This document shows positions 5,253 to 11,824 of a DNA stretch of 13,393 nt, piece by piece; positions within the stretch are counted from its first letter, which is position 1, and every line of letters starts with the position of its first letter. Below the pieces are notes generated by a model. The model made no database searches. It saw nothing but the letters and a program-made list of their open reading frames with translations, and was not told where the DNA came from. The position numbers and the translations under genes were made by a program. The DNA is from an uncultured beta proteobacterium (GTDB taxonomy: Bacteria > Pseudomonadota > Gammaproteobacteria > Burkholderiales > Burkholderiaceae_C), in NCBI GenBank assembly GCA_903914985.1, contig CAIWRE010000003.1:1-13393 (forward strand). Reading direction: 5' to 3'.

Positions 5253-6878
5253 CTGGATAACTTCACGGGCGCGGGTGTCCACAATGGCCGCTTCCAAATA
5301 GTCTGGACCCATCGCGCCCCATTGGCCCGCGCGCATCAGGTCTTGTGCTGCCCGCAGGCGCCCCAGTGCGGACGACCAGTCCTGCTCCAAGGCATCCGCT
5401 TGTGCCTGGGCCCGAATGGATGCAATGTTGCGGCCCTGCGACTCGCAGGAACTGGCCAACCATCGCCAGGCCATGGCATCACGTGGGTTGACGCTCACCC
5501 AGTCGCGCAAGCGTTCTGTGGCCGCTGCCAGTGTTTGCACAGTGCCCACCTGAATTTGCGCTTGCGCAAGCATCAAAACGCGGGCCCGCAGCCACATGCT
5601 GGTGGAGTCGCCCTTCTTCGGTACCAACAATGCGCCAGCGCGCGTCCCGTCGCCCTGGCCCAGCGCCATCTCCGCCTCCAGCAACTGGGCCAGACTTTCG
5701 TCCGCGCCCTGGCGCTGAAGATGTTGTTGCAATTGAGCGCTCAGCCCCCTGGCACCCGCAAAATCTCCCAGCTTGTAGGCTGCAAGCGTTGCGCCGTACA
5801 AAACAGCGGCCTGTGCCGCCGGGCCCTTGGTGGAAAGCACCGCGGGCTGCGCATCGGCCTGCCATTCACGCAAAGCATCGACACCCGGGTTGGCGAGCAC
5901 CTTGGCGCGCGAAGAGATCATTTGCGGATCAAAGTCCGGCTTGGACACGGCCTTGTGTGATGATGCAGAAATCCCGCTCAACGCGCCGATACGGTTTTGC
6001 ATGTCCGAAATCCGCTCGGTGGTTAAAGGGTGGCTGCGCAAATAAGGAAATCCGCCGCTGTCATTGAGCCGGTTGGCTTGCTGCAGTTTCTCAAACATAG
6101 ACACAAAGCCTTGTGGCGCATAGCCGGCCTGCGTCATGACGGAAAATCCGATGCGGTCGGCCTCGCGCTCCATATCGCGCGAGAAATTCAGCTGGCTTTG
6201 TGCCGCCGCCGCCTGCCCGCCGGTAATCACCGCACTGGCCGCCTGGCTATTGGAATTGCTTTTGCTGGCCGCCAAGACCCCCAAAATCATGGCCCCCATC
6301 ACCCAAGGTGACTGCGAGGCTTGATGCGCCATATTGCGCGCGATATGCCGCTGCGTGACGTGGCTGAGCTCGTGACCAAGCACCGAGGCCAGTTCGTCGC
6401 GGTTGCTGACCACTGCAAGCAGCCCCAGATGGACACCAAAATAGCCCCCGGGCAAGGCAAAGGCATTGACCGACCGGTCACGCCCGAGCAGCAACTCCCA
6501 GGCAAAGACGTCTGCCACTTCAGGTGCTAGCTCACCGCGCGCTTTGGATGCGGCCAACAATGGTTGCCAAATGCTTTGTAAGTACGCCATTGTGACGGGG
6601 TCATCGACATAGTCAGGGTCCCGGTAGAGGCTACGCACGATGCTGTCTCCAAGCCGTCGCTCAGCCGCGGGGGACATCTCAGTGCCATCACCCAAATGGG
6701 GCAAGGTGTTCGCTGCCTGCGGTTCGGCGGCAACCGACGCCCGCGACAAGAACATCGCCGGCAAACAGGCGCAGGCCAACGCCAATGCGGTCGGCCGCAA
6801 CCATCGCCCGACGCGCTGTTGCTTGGCCGCGCCGGGCGACGGCCTACTCTGTCGCGTGCTCTGGTCTGTGTTTGCCAT
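5223..6878 (-). CDS. bepA: BepA-like periplasmic M48 zinc metalloprotease with TPR region
   Basis: Predicted 551-residue periplasmic protease/chaperone of the BepA (YfgC) type, which in E. coli assists assembly or degradation of the LPS translocon protein LptD and other outer-membrane beta-barrels. An N-terminal basic stretch and hydrophobic core (29-45) with a likely cleavage after SVAA (about residue 51) indicate Sec export. NAFALPGGYFGVH (138-150) precedes the zinc motif HELSH (169-173). The third zinc ligand is probably Glu237 in EREAD (237-241). His283 in RSHPLTTERI corresponds to the BepA His-switch residue. Residues from about 300 on are alanine-rich helical repeats, consistent with TPRs. 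The ATG at 6876-6878 is chosen because it gives a signal peptide; the longer open frame (to 7340) runs antisense through moaC. Divergent from moaC by 73 bp. Confidence 0.9.
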   Translation of the reverse strand: MANTDQSTRQSRPSPGAAKQQRVGRWLRPTALALACACLPAMFLSRASVAAEPQAANTLPHLGDGTEMSPAAERRLGDSIVRSLYRDPDYVDDPVTMAYLQSIWQPLLAASKARGELAPEVADVFAWELLLGRDRSVNAFALPGGYFGVHLGLLAVVSNRDELASVLGHELSHVTQRHIARNMAHQASQSPWVMGAMILGVLAASKSNSNSQAASAVITGGQAAAAQSQLNFSRDMEREADRIGFSVMTQAGYAPQGFVSMFEKLQQANRLNDSGGFPYLRSHPLTTERISDMQNRIGALSGISASSHKAVSKPDFDPQMISSRAKVLANPGVDALREWQADAQPAVLSTKGPAAQAAVLYGATLAAYKLGDFAGARGLSAQLQQHLQRQGADESLAQLLEAEMALGQGDGTRAGALLVPKKGDSTSMWLRARVLMLAQAQIQVGTVQTLAAATERLRDWVSVNPRDAMAWRWLASSCESQGRNIASIRAQAQADALEQDWSSALGRLRAAQDLMRAGQWGAMGPDYLEAAIVDTRAREVIQLIREQAVQR

Positions 6879-6938
6879 ACCCCGATGATGCCCGTTAACG
6901 GTGAAGCCTCGGTAAACCCGCGGCGCAGGCACCCGACT

Positions 6939-6944
6939 TATGAT
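6939..6944 (+). promoter_or_regulatory. Possible -10 element of a leaderless moaC transcript
   Basis: TATGAT differs from the consensus -10 hexamer by one base and ends seven bases before the moaC ATG, placing a transcription start at or next to the A of the ATG. No convincing -35 box is seen 16-18 bp upstream, so the call is tentative. It is supported mainly by the absence of any ribosome binding site. Confidence 0.3.
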
Positions 6945-6951
6945 CTTCACT

Positions 6952-7443
6952 ATGAACCAACTCACCCACTTTGACTCCCAAGGCCTCGCCCATATGGTGG
7001 ACGTGGCCGATAAAGCCAGCACCAAACGGATTGCGATCGCCACAGGACGGATTGAAATGCTGGCCAATACGCGCGCCTTGATCGAGGCGGGTACCGCAAA
7101 AAAGGGCGATGTGCTGGGCGTGGCACGCATTGCCGCCATCATGGCGGCCAAAAAAACCAGTGAGCTCATCCCCTTGTGCCACCCCATTGCACTGACGCGC
7201 GTGGCGGTGGAATTTGCCATTGCCCACCATGATGCGGATGGTTTTGATGGCGTGCTCTGCACCGCCGCCGCCGAAACCGTAGGCCCCACCGGCGTGGAGA
7301 TGGAAGCCCTCACCGCCGTGCAAGTCGCCCTGCTCACCATCTACGACATGTGCAAAGCCGTGGACCGGGGCATGGCCATGAACGGCATCACCCTGCGGGA
7401 AAAGCACGGGGGCAAGAGCGGGAGTTTTGTGAATGCGCTTTGA
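6952..7443 (+). CDS. moaC: Cyclic pyranopterin monophosphate synthase MoaC
   Basis: Second step of molybdenum cofactor synthesis: converts 3',8-cyclo-GTP made by MoaA into cyclic pyranopterin monophosphate, in the cytosol as a hexamer. The 163 residues match the family length. Visible motifs are HMVDVADKA (14-22), ELIPLCHPI with His77, GPTGVEMEALTAVQ (111-124), IYDMCKAVDRGM with Asp132 and Lys135 (E. coli Asp128 and Lys131), and the C-terminal GGKSGSF. The start at 6952 (MNQLTHFD) aligns with known MoaC N-termini; an ATG at 6940 would add four residues. No Shine-Dalgarno is visible, while TATGAT ends seven bases before the ATG, so the message could be leaderless. Other moa genes are not in the window. 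Confidence 0.97.
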   Translation: MNQLTHFDSQGLAHMVDVADKASTKRIAIATGRIEMLANTRALIEAGTAKKGDVLGVARIAAIMAAKKTSELIPLCHPIALTRVAVEFAIAHHDADGFDGVLCTAAAETVGPTGVEMEALTAVQVALLTIYDMCKAVDRGMAMNGITLREKHGGKSGSFVNAL

Positions 7444-7480
7444 TTGAGCGCCAGCAACGAATGCGACCGGGTACCGCCCT

Positions 7481-7756
7481 ATGACCGAAGCTGAACTTTT
7501 CAAAAAGTCATTACGGATTGTTGCCGGGTTGTCAGCGACCTTGGTACTCGCAAGCGCCGCTTTCCCTTACCAACCCGCAGGCAAGTTTAAAACCGAAGAG
7601 CAGGCCCGAAAATACTGCCCCAACGACCAGGTGGTGCGGGTAGACCTCAGCACCCGTCGCTTTTACGCCAAGGGGCATTTTTTGTATGGCGTCGTCAGCG
7701 GCGCGACCTACGAGTGCTTGCGTGAGGCGCTGCAAGAGGGCAATGTGCCCGGCTGA
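7481..7756 (+). CDS. Small exported protein with two cysteines, unknown function
   Basis: A 91-residue protein starting 38 bp after moaC on the same strand. Residues 9-27 (KSLRIVAGLSATLVLASAA) form a basic n-region and hydrophobic core of a Sec signal peptide or anchor, with a plausible cleavage near ASA-AF. The remaining 60 or so residues carry two cysteines (Cys46 in KYCPND, Cys79 in TYECLREAL) that could pair in the periplasm. Between them is a beta-rich stretch VVRVDLSTRRFYAKG followed by FLYGVVSGATYEC. This Cys-Pro-x-Asp ... Tyr-Gly ... Gly-x-Tyr-x-Cys pattern is reminiscent of small domains seen in exported Burkholderiales proteins; this is recalled, not searched. The ribosome site is weak. 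A role related to moaC is not implied. Confidence 0.7.
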   Translation: MTEAELFKKSLRIVAGLSATLVLASAAFPYQPAGKFKTEEQARKYCPNDQVVRVDLSTRRFYAKGHFLYGVVSGATYECLREALQEGNVPG

Positions 7757-7758
7757 CG

Positions 7759-7788
7759 CCACGTCAATACATGCGCCTAAGGACGTGG
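7759..7788. other. Inverted repeat between convergent genes
   Basis: CCACGTC at 7759-7765 pairs perfectly with GACGTGG at 7782-7788 around a 16-base loop, exactly where the plus-strand small exported protein gene and the minus-strand oligosaccharyltransferase gene meet tail to tail. There is no T-tract on either side. It may act as a weak or Rho-assisted end signal for one or both transcripts. Confidence 0.35.
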
Positions 7789-9315
7789 TCGTGCCCAGTT
7801 TTCGTAATCAGCAGGATAAGCGGCCTTTAAACGCGGTGCATAAAACGCCACATCCGCCTCTTTACCAAGGACCTGCGCACATTGCAACAGCTTTTGCACG
7901 ACCATAGGCTCCGGCGAAAAATGCAGCAAATCAGTGGCCAGCGATTGCAGGTAGGCCGCGTTGGCCGGTGTGACAGGCGTCACTGCCAGCTGGGCAAAGT
8001 CCACCTGGTCGGAGAATAGCCAAACTTGCCGCATCTGCTCCCAGCTTTGCGCACGCAGTTGCGGCGCACGCTCCTCGGGTGGAAGATAGGGTTGGCTCAC
8101 GCGCCAGTAACTCCAGCCTGCCAGTGCGCAGGCCAGGCCTATAAGTAGGCCCGCCGCCATGGCCGTTAGGCCCCCGCGCCTTACCCGAGAAGCACTGCTC
8201 CTCCCGCCCGGTGCCTCATCTTCAGACCGATACAACGCGCCCACGCAGAACAAAGCGGCGACTTGGAACTGGGCATACCACAAGGGGTATTCCAGCAAAC
8301 TGTGCACACCGATCACTGCCAGCACGGCCCAGGCCAGTTGCCGCTCCGGCCGTTGTTCCTGAATGGGCTGCCGGCGCCAAATCCAGACCACCACCGCGGC
8401 GCACAAAATGACCGCGACCGGCACGCCCAGCTCCACGGCTATGTGCAAAGGGAGGTCATGGGCGTTGTCCAACAACTCGCAAAACCGCAGGCCCGCCCAT
8501 GGTGCGTCGTAGAGGGTGATGAAGTGCGCATAGCCCAGCTCACCCCAGCCCCAGCCCCACAGTGGCTTTTGGGCAATCAGATACAGCACATTGCGCCACA
8601 GGTTGAGGCGACTGTTGCACTGCGCACTGCTTTCAGGCCACCGGTCCAGCGCACCATGTTCTATGCCCGCCAACTTGGGCAATCCCCATGCCGCCAACAA
8701 ATACAAAAGAAGCGGGGCAAGCCATCGCAGGACTTGCCATGTCTTGCGCGCCGAGGCCCCCGCCGCGTTGAGCGACCAGCATAGTCCCAGGCCTGAAAGG
8801 ACGAGCAGTTGTAGCGCACCGGTGCGGGACCCCGAAGCCGCCACGGCTGCTACCAACACGATCGTCAACGCCCCTGCCGCAAGGCGCTTAGGAAGATTGC
8901 GCTGCGCAACGTTAGCGGATTCACTCACCCACCACCACCCCAGCGCCGCCAGACCCATGGTGCACAAGCTTGCAAACTGGTTGCGCTGGCGCAAGTTGCC
9001 AAAGGCCTGGCCTATCCCGGGCTGATTTACCCACGGTCTGAAGGATTCGCTGACATCGAAATACTGCAGCAAACCCAGTATCGCGTTGATGCTGGCCGCC
9101 GCCACCCAGGCGAGGGCCATGGTTTGAACGCGCTGCCGCAGTGTTTGTGCCAGTGCCGCCCACCACAGCAAAACCACACTGGTGCAAGCCCAAGTAAACA
9201 GAAAGGGCAACACCGACGCATTCGGCCCGCTGGTAAACGGGTTCAGCCATGGCGCCACCAACAAAGGCAGCGTGGCGAAAAGGAGAAATTGTTGGTTTCG
9301 TTGGTTTTGATTCAC
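7777..9315 (-). CDS. PglL/TfpO-like O-oligosaccharyltransferase, second of a tandem pair
   Basis: A 512-residue polytopic inner-membrane protein of the Wzy/WaaL/PglL superfamily. The PglL/TfpO branch transfers lipid-linked glycans to pilins or other proteins in the periplasm. About ten hydrophobic helices are seen. Family marks are NLRQRNQFASL (107-117), SGSRTGALQL (161-170; Wzy_C region), a large periplasmic loop with WGWGWGELGYAHF (253-265) and DNAHDLPLHIAVELGVP (283-299, candidate catalytic His286), and HSLLEYPLWYAQF (338-350). The soluble C-terminus from about 405 resembles the Wzy_C_2/PglL tail. It starts with GTG, whose last two bases overlap the TGA of the gene upstream (GTGA), without a Shine-Dalgarno, so it is probably translated by coupling. 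Alternative: an O-antigen ligase or polymerase; the PglL-type motifs and nearby pilA make pilin glycosylation likelier. Confidence 0.88.
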   Translation of the reverse strand: MNQNQRNQQFLLFATLPLLVAPWLNPFTSGPNASVLPFLFTWACTSVVLLWWAALAQTLRQRVQTMALAWVAAASINAILGLLQYFDVSESFRPWVNQPGIGQAFGNLRQRNQFASLCTMGLAALGWWWVSESANVAQRNLPKRLAAGALTIVLVAAVAASGSRTGALQLLVLSGLGLCWSLNAAGASARKTWQVLRWLAPLLLYLLAAWGLPKLAGIEHGALDRWPESSAQCNSRLNLWRNVLYLIAQKPLWGWGWGELGYAHFITLYDAPWAGLRFCELLDNAHDLPLHIAVELGVPVAVILCAAVVVWIWRRQPIQEQRPERQLAWAVLAVIGVHSLLEYPLWYAQFQVAALFCVGALYRSEDEAPGGRSSASRVRRGGLTAMAAGLLIGLACALAGWSYWRVSQPYLPPEERAPQLRAQSWEQMRQVWLFSDQVDFAQLAVTPVTPANAAYLQSLATDLLHFSPEPMVVQKLLQCAQVLGKEADVAFYAPRLKAAYPADYENWARPRP

Positions 9316-11021
9316 TGAGGCGGATTATCTTGCGGTGTCTTGTCAAACTTCACCGGCCAGGCAATGGCGGCAATTTCGGGATGGGCAACACCCGATTTCG
9401 CCCAATCCTTTGCCGCGTTGAAACACCCGCTCGCGGGCATTAACTTGCAATAACGCTGCAGCCACACAACCGCCTGCTCCGGTCGGTGATTGAGGGCCTC
9501 GGATGCTGCCAAGTAAAACATCGCGTGGCTCTCTGGAAACACCTCCGTCAAATTTTCACGTTCCAAGAGCTCGGCGTCACTCAGGCGTCTGGTGGTAGGC
9601 GCTCGCACCATCTCAATGTGCCGGGACATGTGCGTTATCACCAGCGCGTCGGGTGTCGTCCAAGGCGCCGCCTGAAAGCCGGCCCGCTGCAGCCGCATAC
9701 TTCGGTAGGCGTCCTCAACAGGAAAGTAGTCCGCAATGATGAGCGCCAACAAGCTTGTCGCAAACAGATACAGCACGACCACCACTGCCCGGGGAACTTT
9801 CAGCCAGTTGCGAACATCGCCGCCCATGCGCACTTCCAGCGCGCCCACCAACCATCCCACCGGAAGCAATATGTAGGCGTAATGCAGGGGATATTCCAGC
9901 ATGGAATGGTTCAAAACCAGCAGCACCAGCAGCAGCAAGATCGCCTGGTCCGGAGTTTTGACGGAGAGGAAGCGCCGGGTCACCCACACCAGAATGACGA
10001 TGCACAGGATTCCACCCAAAGGTATGCCGCACCACAGCAGCAAGTCGAAAAACAGGTTGTGGGCTGAATTAAAGGGTCCAAAACCAGTCGTGCGCAAGTC
10101 CAGGGCGCGCAACTCGGCCAGTGCCGTCTGGTACCAACCGTAGCCGGCCCACGGCGCTGCGCGCAGCGCATCCCAGCACAAACCCCATATCTCCCATCGC
10201 TGCATTGCACTGCCGGAGCTGATCGCGCTGCCACCGGACGCATGCCACTGAAGAGAAACTACGCACAACGCCAGGTAGCAAAACAACCCGCTGATGAACC
10301 AGGGCGTGCGTGCATCCGGCCACATACGCCGCCAATACCACACCGCAAACACCACCAACGTCAGCCCCAGCCACGCTGTGCGGGAGCCGGTCAGCGCGAT
10401 GCCAAACAACAAATAGGCAGCGGCCAGCAGACCTGTTGGCCAGTGAATTTGCCGTCGCCATGCGCCCCAGGCCACCGCACCCAGCGCCAGGCAGAGAAAG
10501 GTCGCCGCTTGGTTCGGTTGGCCAAGATTTGCAGCCGGCCTGATGGCCTCCCCACCCATGGACCACCACTCCCAACCGTTGTCAAGTACGTACCACTGCC
10601 GCAGCTGAATCCATACTGAAAGCAAGGCAGCAATGCCCAGGGCTACGAAGAGTCCGTCCAACAGGTCGCCCGGGGCCGATGCTTCCCAGCGGGCGGCACA
10701 AACAAGCACTATGAAGAATCCCGCCAGATAGGCCACAGACATCCAGGCATGTCCCGCCAATGGAATAAGTCCAATACCCCACTGCACCAGAGCGATACAC
10801 ACTGCCAGACCCGAAAATAGGCCCGCCTTCGGCATCGCCCATGCACCTTTGGTGCGAAAGAACAGGGGGGCGGCCGCTATAGACGATGCGAGCGCGGTCC
10901 AGGCGTCATGGTGAAACGCGGGCCATGGCAGCGCGTGATTCGGCAACAACCAGCCCAGACACAAAAAGCAGGCCCACAGAACAATCCATTTCTTGTGGAC
11001 GACATAGGTAAGGTTTGGCAT
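9312..11021 (-). CDS. PglL/TfpO-like O-oligosaccharyltransferase, first of a tandem pair (next to pilA)
   Basis: A 569-residue polytopic membrane protein of the same superfamily as its downstream neighbour but clearly divergent from it. Landmarks: the N-terminal LPWPAFHHDAW (31-41), NLGQPNQAATF (165-175), ALTGSRTAWLGL (209-220), periplasmic loop RWEIWGLCWDAL and PWAGYGWYQ (275-298), FNSAHNLFFDLLLWCGIP (317-334, candidate catalytic His321) and NHSMLEYPLHYAY (371-383). A soluble C-terminal region (about 435-569) follows the last helix. The ATG at 11019-11021 is taken as start; the open frame extends to a GTG inside the upstream terminator stem, which is implausible. No Shine-Dalgarno precedes the ATG. 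It lies 86 bp after pilA with a terminator between, and overlaps the next gene by 4 bp. Its place directly after the pilin gene mimics tfpO in Pseudomonas and Acinetobacter. Confidence 0.88.
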   Translation of the reverse strand: MPNLTYVVHKKWIVLWACFLCLGWLLPNHALPWPAFHHDAWTALASSIAAAPLFFRTKGAWAMPKAGLFSGLAVCIALVQWGIGLIPLAGHAWMSVAYLAGFFIVLVCAARWEASAPGDLLDGLFVALGIAALLSVWIQLRQWYVLDNGWEWWSMGGEAIRPAANLGQPNQAATFLCLALGAVAWGAWRRQIHWPTGLLAAAYLLFGIALTGSRTAWLGLTLVVFAVWYWRRMWPDARTPWFISGLFCYLALCVVSLQWHASGGSAISSGSAMQRWEIWGLCWDALRAAPWAGYGWYQTALAELRALDLRTTGFGPFNSAHNLFFDLLLWCGIPLGGILCIVILVWVTRRFLSVKTPDQAILLLLVLLVLNHSMLEYPLHYAYILLPVGWLVGALEVRMGGDVRNWLKVPRAVVVVLYLFATSLLALIIADYFPVEDAYRSMRLQRAGFQAAPWTTPDALVITHMSRHIEMVRAPTTRRLSDAELLERENLTEVFPESHAMFYLAASEALNHRPEQAVVWLQRYCKLMPASGCFNAAKDWAKSGVAHPEIAAIAWPVKFDKTPQDNPPQ

Positions 11022-11041
11022 CAATGTGTAAATAAATATGC

Positions 11042-11070
11042 AAAAAAAGAGCACCCTAAGGTGCTCTTTT
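11042..11070 (-). terminator. Bidirectional-type intrinsic terminator after pilA
   Basis: AAAAGAGCACC (11045-11055) and GGTGCTCTTTT (11060-11070) form a perfect 11-bp stem with loop CTAA. Read on the minus strand it is followed by seven T (11048-11042), so it is a strong terminator 38 bases beyond the pilA stop. Read on the plus strand it ends in TTTTATTT, but no plus-strand gene leads into it. The first oligosaccharyltransferase ATG is only 21 bases past the T-tract. Confidence 0.88.
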
Positions 11071-11107
11071 ATTTGGCGTCAATGCTGAGGTATCGACAAT
11101 GTAACGC

Positions 11108-11551
11108 TTAGGATTTTGGCAGGTACTTTGCAATATTGGTTCCACTGCCGGTTATGGCCCAGGTCAAGCCAGAGCCAGTGCAGGCCGCCGTGTAGGTGAT
11201 GGTGTCGTTACCAGTAATTGCGGAGCCAATTGCTTTCATTTGGATCGTCACCGTGGCAGCACTCGTACTAGTACCAGCGAGCGTAACAGAGGTCACGTAA
11301 GTGGACGAGATAGAAGTCGCCGAAGCCAAGCCCATGGTGGTGTTCGTGGTGGTTGTACTCAAGCTTCCCTCGCTGCAAGCCATTCCAGCGGCTGTGCGCG
11401 CCGGTTCCGACAATGAGATCGCGTCCACAACTTTCGCCTTAACGGTGTAATCCTGGTAAGCGGGCAGTGCGACCGCCGCCAAAATGCCGACAATCGCCAC
11501 AACAATCATCAACTCAATCAGGGTGAAACCTTTTTGCATTGCAGAATTCAT
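11108..11551 (-). CDS. pilA: Type IV major pilin (PilA-type prepilin)
   Basis: Structural subunit of type IVa pili (twitching, adhesion, DNA uptake), cut and N-methylated by PilD at the inner membrane. The leader MNSAMQKG is cut before Phe9; mature FTLIEL has the conserved Glu5, followed by the hydrophobic assembly helix to about residue 35 and ALPAYQDYTVKAKV. Cys59 (GMACSEG) and Cys124 (AACTGSG) are the only cysteines. The middle is rich in Ser/Thr (65-104). The protein ends KYLPKS, with no cysteine after the Pro-Lys as many type IVa pilins have. Three in-frame starts exist; the ATG at 11549-11551 is preferred because GAGGGA lies six bases upstream, whereas the ATG at 11557 abuts it. Length is 147 residues. 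Flanked by strong terminators on both sides; two oligosaccharyltransferase genes follow. Confidence 0.95.
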   Translation of the reverse strand: MNSAMQKGFTLIELMIVVAIVGILAAVALPAYQDYTVKAKVVDAISLSEPARTAAGMACSEGSLSTTTTNTTMGLASATSISSTYVTSVTLAGTSTSAATVTIQMKAIGSAITGNDTITYTAACTGSGLTWAITGSGTNIAKYLPKS

Positions 11552-11742
11552 AATCATTCCCTCAAATTATTGAAATAGCGGCTGTCACCGCGACATGTGC
11601 AAGCCGCACGACTTAATTCTAAGCACAAAACAAGACTGTTTGGTGATTATTGTGAATTTAATTTGTGTTTTTCCCCACAGTAGGCGTTTGTCTTAGGGCA
11701 AGTTGGGGCTTTATTGACCGACGTCAAGCGCCTGTAAAAGTG
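11552..11742 (-). promoter_or_regulatory. pilA upstream region with an imperfect sigma-54-like element
   Basis: This stretch between the sucCD terminator and pilA is AT-rich compared with its surroundings. On the minus strand GTCGTGCGGCTTGCA (11612-11598) matches the -12 TTGCA part of a sigma-54 promoter with correct spacing to a poor -24 element (GT in place of GG). Pilin genes are commonly driven by RpoN and PilR, so the placement, about 35 bases of leader, is sensible. No good sigma-70 promoter is evident. GAGGGA at 11563-11558 is the pilA ribosome binding site. Confidence 0.35.
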
Positions 11743-11778
11743 AAAAAAGATGCCCTGGCACGGCGCGGGGCATCTTTT
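11743..11778 (-). terminator. Intrinsic terminator of the sucCD operon
   Basis: AAAAGATGCCC (11745-11755) and GGGCATCTTTT (11768-11778) form an 11-bp perfect stem around a 12-base GC-rich loop. On the minus strand the stem ends in a run of six T (11748-11743). It lies about 46 bases past the sucD stop and separates the TCA-cycle operon from pilA, so pilA must have its own promoter. Confidence 0.88.
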
Positions 11779-11824
11779 CAGAACTGCTTTTTCGGCCGAT
11801 TGCGCGCCGACATGCTTCTCAGAT

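Noticed and set aside
6879..7340. N-terminal extension of the M48 protease by 154 codons
   Set aside because: The extension lies antisense to moaC and would bury the signal peptide; the ATG at 6878 gives a normal exported protein.
6895..7503. 202-codon minus-strand open frame antisense to moaC
   Set aside because: Shadow of moaC; no domain, and it runs into the small exported protein gene.
11022..11054. GTG start extending the first oligosaccharyltransferase by 11 codons
   Set aside because: The GTG lies inside the stem of the pilA terminator; the ATG at 11021 is more plausible.
11552..11557. ATG two codons upstream as the pilA start
   Set aside because: It abuts the GAGGGA ribosome site; the ATG at 11551 has the ideal six-base spacing.
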